Shown one piece after another: positions 34,816-40,551 of a DNA stretch of 40,551 nt. The stretch is from assembly GCA_019090895.1 (NCBI GenBank), contig JAHRVB010000019.1:1-40551 (forward strand), written 5' to 3'. Position numbers and translations under genes: made by a program. This DNA is from Kangiellaceae bacterium. GTDB lineage: Bacteria; Pseudomonadota; Gammaproteobacteria; Enterobacterales; Kangiellaceae. Each line of letters begins with the position of its first letter. Position 1 is the stretch's first letter. Below the pieces are notes generated by a model, which did no database searches, was not told where the DNA came from, and worked only from the letters and a program-made list of their open reading frames with translations.

Positions 34816-34845
34816 TTGACAATGATTATCATTTAGATCAATAAT
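34816..34845 (+). promoter_or_regulatory. Predicted promoter of the imelysin operon
   Basis: A perfect -35 TTGACA (34816-34821) and AATAAT (34840-34845) at 18 bases (CAATAA at 17 is the alternative). The Fur-box-like sequence at 34818-34836 fills the -35 and spacer, so a bound repressor would block RNA polymerase. Confidence 0.6.
34818..34836. promoter_or_regulatory. Fur box-like operator
   Basis: The 19-mer GACAATGATTATCATTTAG matches the Fur consensus GATAATGATAATCATTATC at 14 of 19 positions, with the core AATGATtATCATT almost perfectly palindromic. It overlaps a TTGACA promoter, as expected for an iron-repressed gene, and lies in the divergent region between the di-haem peroxidase and imelysin genes, so it might act on both. 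No second clear Fur box was found in the region. Confidence 0.7.
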
Positions 34846-34975
34846 CGCATCAAGTTATCTTGTCGTTGGTTAGATTCAGTTTCAGTTAGCCAAGTACATT
34901 GGGCATTAGACCTATATCACTTTACATGACTAACTACCGACTTCAATACATTCGATAAACGGAGCTAAAAACAAA

Positions 34976-36418
34976 ATGAAATTTAAGTCTTACCTACCAT
35001 TACTAATTGCTGCTGGAGCTATGCAACTAACCGCTTGTGGCGGAAGTAGTAGTTCAGATCCAGAACCTGATCCAGAGCCTGTATCTGTGATTGATATTGC
35101 AAAAGTTCAGGACGTTTTAGCTACGAATGCTGATATCGCTCTTGCTGCTTATGAAGATTCGGTAGACACAGCAGTATTACTTCAAACAGCACTGGCTACT
35201 TTTGAAGCAGATCCCACTCAAGATAACTTGGATGCGGCTAAAATTGCTTGGTTAGTTTCAAGAGAACCATACGGTCAAACGGAAGTGTATCGTTTCCGTT
35301 TAAGTCCTATCGACTCTTCAGACTACAGTTCAGAAGACGGCTTAGAAGGCGACATCAATGCATGGCCATTGGGCGAAGCACTAATTGATTATGTTACTAC
35401 GGGCTCTGATTTTGGTGATGACCAAGTCGGTGTTACTGATCATTCAACGGGTGTTGAAGCGCCAGTGCCGACTAACAACATTATTAATTCAATCGCAATC
35501 GCAATCGATGCCGATTTATTGGCTAATACTGCAACTGCCGATGATGAACACGACGTTATCGCTGGTTACCATGCCATTGAGTTTTTACTTTGGGGACAAG
35601 ATTTGAATCTTGATACCAGTGCAGATACTGAAGCGTCGCGTGAAATGTCTACAACGGGCAATATCTTAAATTCAGGTGGACACCGGCCATTAACTGATTT
35701 CACTACCGATGATTTCGCCGATCGTCGTCATACTTACTTGGAAGTGGCTGCTGCGAAATTAGTCGCAGACTTAGAAGAAGTACGTGATGGTTGGATGGCC
35801 GGAGCAAATTACCGAACAGCCTTTGTTGCTGTCGCTGATGAAGCAGAAGCAAGAGTTAAATTAGCAGAAATGCTAACCGGTATGGGTACATTGTCTGAAG
35901 GTGAATTAGCGGGCGAAAGAATGCAAATTGCTTTCTCATCCAATTCTCAAGAAGACGAACATTCTTGTTTCTCTGACAATACTCATCGCGATATTTACTT
36001 AAATGCCGAGGGTGTTTCAAACAGTTTCTATGGCGAATATGCTGGTTATGATAGTACTTTGGATGGCCAAGATGATGCTGTAACACGTGCTGTGTCAGGG
36101 TACGGTTTGGATGACTATCTAACTGATGTTGAGTTGACTGCACGAATGTCAGAAATGACTGCTGCTTTAGATGCAACTGAAACAGATACGTTAGCAATCG
36201 ATAACTCTGCAAGAGTTGATGGTGTGCCAGTGGATAATTTAATTATGGATGTTAACCGTAATTCAGATAACCCAATGTATGCTGCGATTATATCGCTAAA
36301 CGCTCAGTCAGGTGTTATCGCTAACATTGCGACGGATTTAGGCATCACCTCTTCGGTTGTAGATGATGACGGCAGTGCTTGTGATACCACTGACCCAACC
36401 ACAACTTGTGACGGTTAG
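34976..36418 (+). CDS. Imelysin family lipoprotein (IrpA-like, M75)
   Basis: A 480-residue envelope lipoprotein of the imelysin/peptidase M75 family. Family members include iron-regulated IrpA, Pseudomonas ICMP and the EfeO iron-uptake protein; proteolysis is doubtful for most and metal binding is suspected. Seen: a signal peptide with lipobox LTAC (Cys21); a GGSSSSDPEPDPEPEP-like linker; and two imelysin helical halves, the first with the G-x-H-x-x-E motif in GYHAIEFLLWGQD (Gly197, His199, Glu202), and the W-L-V-S-R-E-P-Y-G-Q-T-E opening block typical of IrpA. The C-terminus ends in an acidic, Cys-containing tail. It has a Fur-like promoter upstream, GGAG before the ATG and a strong terminator after the stop. 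Confidence 0.9.
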   Translation: MKFKSYLPLLIAAGAMQLTACGGSSSSDPEPDPEPVSVIDIAKVQDVLATNADIALAAYEDSVDTAVLLQTALATFEADPTQDNLDAAKIAWLVSREPYGQTEVYRFRLSPIDSSDYSSEDGLEGDINAWPLGEALIDYVTTGSDFGDDQVGVTDHSTGVEAPVPTNNIINSIAIAIDADLLANTATADDEHDVIAGYHAIEFLLWGQDLNLDTSADTEASREMSTTGNILNSGGHRPLTDFTTDDFADRRHTYLEVAAAKLVADLEEVRDGWMAGANYRTAFVAVADEAEARVKLAEMLTGMGTLSEGELAGERMQIAFSSNSQEDEHSCFSDNTHRDIYLNAEGVSNSFYGEYAGYDSTLDGQDDAVTRAVSGYGLDDYLTDVELTARMSEMTAALDATETDTLAIDNSARVDGVPVDNLIMDVNRNSDNPMYAAIISLNAQSGVIANIATDLGITSSVVDDDGSACDTTDPTTTCDG

Positions 36419-36476
36419 TTAATATCAGTCTGTCTCTGGCAGACTGAATGAAGAAAATAGAAATGGAATTTATGCA

Positions 36477-36503
36477 GGTCGAGATTTATATCTCGGCCTT
36501 TTT
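36477..36503 (+). terminator. Intrinsic terminator after the first imelysin gene
   Basis: GGTCGAGAT-TTAT-ATCTCGGCC forms a 9-bp stem (one T-G pair) with a 4-base loop, then TTTTT. It ends only 22 bases before the next possible start (36525). A second perfect hairpin, CAGTCTG/CAGACTG, lies just upstream at 36426-36446. Read-through past the terminator would be needed for the downstream genes to use the imelysin promoter. Confidence 0.8.
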
Positions 36504-36524
36504 ACGTTGTAGAAAAGACAATAA

Positions 36525-38093
36525 ATGCAAAACTTATATTCTGCTAAGGCCTCGAGAAGAGAGTACCCAAATTTAATGAATAGTTGTTTAAAACTGGTAG
36601 TGAGCGTTGCAGTTTTTCATCTGCTTGCTTCCTGTGGAGTAGATTCAGAAGACCATTATATGTTGCAAGAGAATCCACTGATGGTTCCTGCCATTGATGC
36701 TTCAGAACAGTTTCCAGGCGGCGAAACAACATCTCACTCAATTACCAAAGCATCATTTATCTCACCGATATCGAATATTTCAGATTCAGTTAAAACCGAT
36801 TTTTATGCGGGAAGAGCGCTTGCACAACAACCTTGGATTAAAGCGCCAACAATCACTAATGCGAGAGACGGACTTGGTCCATTGTACAACGCGCGGACTT
36901 GTTTAGCCTGTCACGCCAATGGTGGAAGAGGTAAAGCGCCAAGAGATAATAGCGAGGTATTGCTCAGCACTTTAGTTAGATTGAGTATCCCTGGTTACGA
37001 TGAAATGTATGGCGTTATTCCTGAGCCTCATTATGGTGACCAAATTCAGAGTCAATCTATTGCGCTGTCTCATCAGCTTCGAACGTTTGTTACAGCTGAA
37101 CAACTAAAACACAAGGAAGTCGCCGCTGAAGCCTATCCCTATTTAACTTGGCAAGAATCGACCTTTGTTTATCCTGATGGAAAAGTTGTAGGACTTAGCC
37201 AGCCAAAGGTTAAATTAAATCAACTCGCTTATGGCAAGTTACATCCAGAGACATTAATCGCTCTGCGGGTTTCACCTCCGCTATTAGGTTTAGGATTGCT
37301 TGAAGCGATTGAACAAGTAACCATCGAAGAATTGGTCGATCCGAATGACGAAAATAAAGACGGTATTTCTGGTCGAATTAACAAGGTCTGGGATTTTCAA
37401 CTTAATAAAGCTGTACCTGGTCGATTTGGATTAAAAGCGAATCGACCGAATCTACTTAATTTGACTGCGGCCGCGTTTGCCAACGATATTGGTATATCTA
37501 ATCCACTTTTCCCCGACCAATCTTGTACAAAATTTCAATCCTTGTGTAATGCTACACCGAACGGAAATGATGCCGAGAAAGGCTTGCCAGCAGACACAGG
37601 TCACCCCGCGGTGGAACTGTCACATACATTACTCAAATTGGCCACTGATTTTGTTTCTCAAATAGCAGTACCTGTAAAACGTGGACATAACGAGCCCAAT
37701 GTTCAAGAAGGGCGAAATAAGTTCTATGCAACAGGTTGTCAGTCATGTCATCAACCCAGTTATGTCACGGGAAAGTCAAATAACAAAGCACTTAGTGAGC
37801 AAAAAATTTGGCCTTATTCGGATTTATTGTTGCACGACATGGGACCCGCGTTAGCCGATGGTCGTGCTGATTATCTCGCAACAGGTTCGGAATGGCGAAC
37901 CGCGCCTTTGTGGGGTGTTGGACTAACCAAAGAAGTGAACGGTAACCAAAATTTTCTCCACGATGGCAGAGCAGAAACCATTGAACAAGCGATTCTTTGG
38001 CATGGTGGCGAAGCAGAACTGGTGAAGCAACGGTTTGTCCAACTCTCCAATAAGGAACGGCTGCAACTGATAGCATTCGTAGAGTCTTTGTAA
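36525..38093 (+). CDS. Di-haem oxidoreductase family lipoprotein (DUF1111)
   Basis: A 522-residue exported c-type cytochrome of the DUF1111 family, often called di-haem 'thiol oxidoreductase', although that activity is not well shown. Seen: signal peptide with lipobox LASC (Cys37); haem site 1 in GPLYNARTCLACHANGGRG (Cys126-His130); LLGLGLLEAIE; GRFGLKANRPNLLNLTAAAFANDIG; haem site 2 in TGCQSCHQP (Cys405-His409); and the strongly conserved ending LLLHDMGPALADGRAD...EWRTAPLWGVGL...NFLHDGRAETIEQAILWHGGEA. The ATG at 36525 gives a long N-region; the ATG at 36576 gives a normal 20-residue signal peptide and may be the true start. It ends 2 bases before the DUF1513 gene. Confidence 0.92.
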   Translation: MQNLYSAKASRREYPNLMNSCLKLVVSVAVFHLLASCGVDSEDHYMLQENPLMVPAIDASEQFPGGETTSHSITKASFISPISNISDSVKTDFYAGRALAQQPWIKAPTITNARDGLGPLYNARTCLACHANGGRGKAPRDNSEVLLSTLVRLSIPGYDEMYGVIPEPHYGDQIQSQSIALSHQLRTFVTAEQLKHKEVAAEAYPYLTWQESTFVYPDGKVVGLSQPKVKLNQLAYGKLHPETLIALRVSPPLLGLGLLEAIEQVTIEELVDPNDENKDGISGRINKVWDFQLNKAVPGRFGLKANRPNLLNLTAAAFANDIGISNPLFPDQSCTKFQSLCNATPNGNDAEKGLPADTGHPAVELSHTLLKLATDFVSQIAVPVKRGHNEPNVQEGRNKFYATGCQSCHQPSYVTGKSNNKALSEQKIWPYSDLLLHDMGPALADGRADYLATGSEWRTAPLWGVGLTKEVNGNQNFLHDGRAETIEQAILWHGGEAELVKQRFVQLSNKERLQLIAFVESL

Positions 38094-38095
38094 CC

Positions 38096-39295
38096 ATGAC
38101 TAGCGACATTCAAACCATTACCCGGCGGCAATTTATCGCTAATGCTGGTATCGGTTTATCTTCCTTTGTATTTTCACCGATGCTACTGGCGAGTAGGCAA
38201 AATCCAACTAATTTAAAAGACGATTATGTTAATGCCGCTAATACCAAGCAGTTATTCCTGGCTGCAACGGGCGATTCGCAACAATCCTATGGGATGAGTT
38301 GGACTAGTGCTATTGAAAACCAAACAGCGACTCGGCTTACCAACTTCAGAGGACATAGTGTTGATTTTAATCCGCGGCACTCAAACTTTGCAATCTTGTT
38401 CGGGCGCAGACCTTCGAAGCAATTGATACGAATTCAAATACCGAATAATAAAATCGATAAAGTTGTTTCCTGTGAAGCTAACCGGCATTTTTTTGGTCAC
38501 GGTTGTTTTAGTCATGATGGGAAAAAACTCTATACCAGTGAAGCATCCCTAACTAATGAAGGAAAGGTAAAAGCAGGCGAGGGCATTATTGGGGTGCGTG
38601 ACCCTGATACTTTACAAAAAACGGATGAATTCAAGAGCTTTGGGATTGGTCCTCACGAAATTAAGTTCATACCGAATACAGATACCCTAGTCGTTGCAAA
38701 TGGTGGCCTATTAACTCGACCACAAAGTGGGCGAACAAAGCTTAATCTCAATACTATGCAATCGAACCTCAGCTACGTTGATGTGAGAACAAAACGATTA
38801 ATTGAAGTCGCCTCCGTTCCGGAAAGTAAGGCAAGCATTAGACACATCGATATTACGCCCGATGGAACCGTTGCGATAGCAATGCAATTTCAACGAGAGG
38901 CTGCCGGTCACAATAAGACCGTAGCCTTATCGGCCTCCCATCGAATGGGCAATGATATTCAGCTATTTGAACAGCCAGAAACATTGATTAGCCAAATGAA
39001 TGATTATGCGGGCAGTGTTGCTGTACATCCAACAAATCGAGTGGCCGGGTTCACGAGTCCCAAAGGCAATGTAGCAGCATTTTGGAACGTTGATACGGGA
39101 AGAATTATTGGTTATCACTCATTCAGTGATGTATGTGGGATCTGTCTCACACAAGATATTAATCATTTTGCATTGAGCAACTCGCGTGGACAAATAAGAT
39201 TGTTAGACGTAATCAGTTTGAAAGAAAAAAAAGAATATCGAAGAAGTTATCAAAATATACGGTGGGATAACCACCTCACTTCAATGACTCTTTAA
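38096..39295 (+). CDS. DUF1513 protein with Tat signal
   Basis: A 399-residue periplasmic protein of the DUF1513 type, function unknown. Seen: a twin-arginine signal TRRQFIANAG (Arg10-Arg11) with a hydrophobic region after it, so it is exported folded; and a run of repeats built as short strands (SVDFNPRHSNFAILFGRRP, F-F-G-H-G-C-F-S-x-D-G-K-x-L-Y-T, IGVRDPDTL, GIGPHEIKFIP, IRHIDITPDGTVAIAMQ, SVAVHPTNRVAGFTSPKGN) that suit a beta-propeller. The ATG at 38096 follows the preceding stop by 2 bases, so translation is coupled. DUF1513 genes are regularly found with imelysin and DUF1111 genes, as here. Tat export of a folded, possibly cofactor-bearing partner is notable. I see no known cofactor motif. 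Confidence 0.9.
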   Translation: MTSDIQTITRRQFIANAGIGLSSFVFSPMLLASRQNPTNLKDDYVNAANTKQLFLAATGDSQQSYGMSWTSAIENQTATRLTNFRGHSVDFNPRHSNFAILFGRRPSKQLIRIQIPNNKIDKVVSCEANRHFFGHGCFSHDGKKLYTSEASLTNEGKVKAGEGIIGVRDPDTLQKTDEFKSFGIGPHEIKFIPNTDTLVVANGGLLTRPQSGRTKLNLNTMQSNLSYVDVRTKRLIEVASVPESKASIRHIDITPDGTVAIAMQFQREAAGHNKTVALSASHRMGNDIQLFEQPETLISQMNDYAGSVAVHPTNRVAGFTSPKGNVAAFWNVDTGRIIGYHSFSDVCGICLTQDINHFALSNSRGQIRLLDVISLKEKKEYRRSYQNIRWDNHLTSMTL

Positions 39296-39333
39296 TTAAT
39301 GGTTCAAGTTCTAAATAAAAATAGAGAAAAATT

Positions 39334-40416
39334 ATGAATGATAAAATCAATTCATCGGTTATCACTATTCTGCTCCTTGGAATATTTGCTGGTTGCAGTG
39401 GCGAACGGGAAAACGATCCTGTTCCCGTGACTGTTGAAAGTTTGGACGTCGCGCTTCAAGAATCCGTCAGCCAAGTCATTTTACCTACCGTCGATGAATT
39501 TGTGGTCGGTTCCTTGGCGTTGCAAATTGCGACTGAATCGTTTTGCAGCAACATCAGTTCAGCATCATTGCAGATTGCTCAACAGCAATGGATAGATGTT
39601 AGCAATAGTTGGTTTAAATTAGCGGTTTATAATATTGGACCACTTAATGATGATTTGGTTTTTCCAAAGTACACCTTTATTGATTCACTAAGACTTCGGG
39701 GCACCAACTATCTGTCGACTATTCGTTCAGAAATAAGTAAAAACTTGTCTAATGAAGCGATATTAAATGAAGCTTTTTTCGATAGTCAAACATTTCAAAA
39801 AACGGGCTTGCTTTTACTTGAAGCTCTGCTGTTTGAAACTTCGTCGGAGCAACTCAGTGACTTGAACGAAATTACTTCCGAATATCAATTTAATAGCCGT
39901 AAATGTGAATTGCTAATTGGTGCGAGTGCCTATTTAAATCGCAATGCGCTTTATGTCCAAAACGGATGGCAGACATCTTATCTTCAATCAGCCAATTCGT
40001 TTGAATATTTGCTCGTGAATGACCTCCTAGAAGATGATTCTGACCCTTTAGCATTAATAATAGTGTCGGTTCAAGGTCATCTTGATTACTTACAAAAACG
40101 CAACGTGGTTACTGTGAGTTCAAGTCTTGCAGGAACTGCATGGCAGCAAATGTCGGCGAGTATTGATGAAGTCGAAGAACTGTTGAACGGAACCACAGAT
40201 GCCACAACGAGTTATTTCCGATTAATGGAGTTTGCTGGCTTTGACAATTCAGTCAGTTTAGTGAAAGAAAATTTTCAGCGAATTCGTCAAGCCATCGAAT
40301 CACAAGAAGTTGATCTGTTGGCTTCTGAACTAGGAAGGTTGGATGGAAACTTTAAGCGAGAAATACCAAATGCTCTAGCAGTAGAGCTGAGTATTAATTT
40401 TACGGATGGCGATTAG
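39334..40416 (+). CDS. Second imelysin family lipoprotein (His-less motif)
   Basis: A 360-residue lipoprotein of the imelysin family. Seen: signal peptide with lipobox FAGC (Cys21); two helical halves; the W-I-D-V-S-N-S-W-F block and GPLNDDLVFPKYTFIDSLRLRG that match the shorter imelysin of such clusters; and, where the first imelysin has G-Y-H-A-I-E, G-L-L-L-L-E (Gly158 to Glu163), so the metal-binding His is replaced by Leu160 while Gly and Glu remain. The second half has a DDSDPLA...E-Y-L-L pattern. It follows the DUF1513 gene after 38 bases. The loss of the His suggests a structural or different binding role next to the normal paralogue. Confidence 0.85.
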   Translation: MNDKINSSVITILLLGIFAGCSGERENDPVPVTVESLDVALQESVSQVILPTVDEFVVGSLALQIATESFCSNISSASLQIAQQQWIDVSNSWFKLAVYNIGPLNDDLVFPKYTFIDSLRLRGTNYLSTIRSEISKNLSNEAILNEAFFDSQTFQKTGLLLLEALLFETSSEQLSDLNEITSEYQFNSRKCELLIGASAYLNRNALYVQNGWQTSYLQSANSFEYLLVNDLLEDDSDPLALIIVSVQGHLDYLQKRNVVTVSSSLAGTAWQQMSASIDEVEELLNGTTDATTSYFRLMEFAGFDNSVSLVKENFQRIRQAIESQEVDLLASELGRLDGNFKREIPNALAVELSINFTDGD

Positions 40417-40504
40417 CGCATTTTATATACCTCTAATTAGAAACAACGAAACAGAATAACGACTAATTTAAATTTATTCTCATCAATTATTTTTGGGGAA
40501 CACC

Positions 40505-40551
40505 ATGAAAAAAATTCTATTAACTTCAGTTGCTGCGTTAACCGCATCAGC
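40505..40551 (+). CDS. Start of an exported protein, cut by window edge
   Basis: Only the first 16 codons are visible: MKKILLTSVAALTASA, a standard signal peptide beginning, with a strong GGGGAA ribosome site 4 bases before the ATG. It is in line with the cluster, 88 bases after the second imelysin, and no terminator or promoter is evident between. An outer-membrane receptor, porin or another periplasmic factor is possible; nothing more can be said. Confidence 0.7.
   Translation, partial: MKKILLTSVAALTAS

Noticed and set aside
35856..36212. 118-codon minus-strand frame inside the first imelysin gene
   Set aside because: His/Gln-rich composition of an antisense shadow; the imelysin frame is clearly the coding one.
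1..40551. CRISPR arrays, tRNA or rRNA genes, prophage or insertion sequences, toxin-antitoxin or defence genes
   Set aside because: None could be recognised: no regularly spaced repeats, no cloverleaf sequences in the gaps I read, and no transposase, integrase or nuclease families among the proteins.

Overview
The window looks like chromosome from a gammaproteobacterium with moderate to low GC. It carries a multifunctional-type Cca, DksA beside GluQRS, a YgiF/YgiM-type pair, RsmF, AccA followed by TilS, bacterial ProS, UvrA beside a YajR-like transporter, and GspAB. A marine Kangiella- or Pleionea-like lineage fits the style, but no rRNA or other strong taxonomic marker is present, so that placement is inference only. 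Most genes are intact and closely packed.

Region 1 (1-8.1 kb): the start of cca and a small DUF4870 membrane protein (minus strand), then gspA/exeA, gspB and the PBP1b gene mrcB (plus strand). ExeA carries a peptidoglycan-binding domain and helps place the type II secretin in the wall. Convergent to mrcB is a 'choice-of-anchor B' surface protein with a GlyGly-CTERM-like tail, a sorting signal associated with type II secretion. A HIT-domain protein follows.

Region 2 (8.1-15.9 kb): dksA with a recognisable promoter and terminator, gluQRS overlapping a RibD/DHFR-like reductase, a minus-strand pair (CYTH-CHAD triphosphatase-like protein, then ThpR), a TIGR04211/YgiM-like membrane-anchored SH3 protein abutting rsmF, and an exported protein I do not recognise.

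Region 3 (16-27.9 kb): a DUF1631 protein, a 468-base gap with a promoter candidate and a perfect 8-bp-arm palindrome, accA, tilS, a minus-strand proS / lytic transglycosylase / patatin operon, an FmdB-type zinc ribbon protein, an Old Yellow Enzyme, a Nudix hydrolase and a PLP-dependent hydroxyaspartate/threonine dehydratase.

Region 4 (27.9-33.4 kb): an eroded GGDEF-EAL gene in which only the first and last pieces survive, uvrA, a divergent YajR-like MFS transporter, and a 757-base stretch with a decayed, unidentified reading frame.

Region 5 (33.4 kb to the end) is the most interesting part. A CcpA/MauG-type di-haem peroxidase lipoprotein diverges from an imelysin lipoprotein, a DUF1111 di-haem oxidoreductase, a Tat-exported DUF1513 protein, a second imelysin and a further exported protein cut by the window edge. 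A Fur-box-like sequence overlaps a TTGACA promoter in front of the first imelysin. Taken together this looks like an iron-regulated cell-envelope redox/metal system. It resembles EfeUOB in its parts (imelysin, haem enzyme, Tat export) but has no permease in view. The component families are known; their joint function is, as far as I know, not established.
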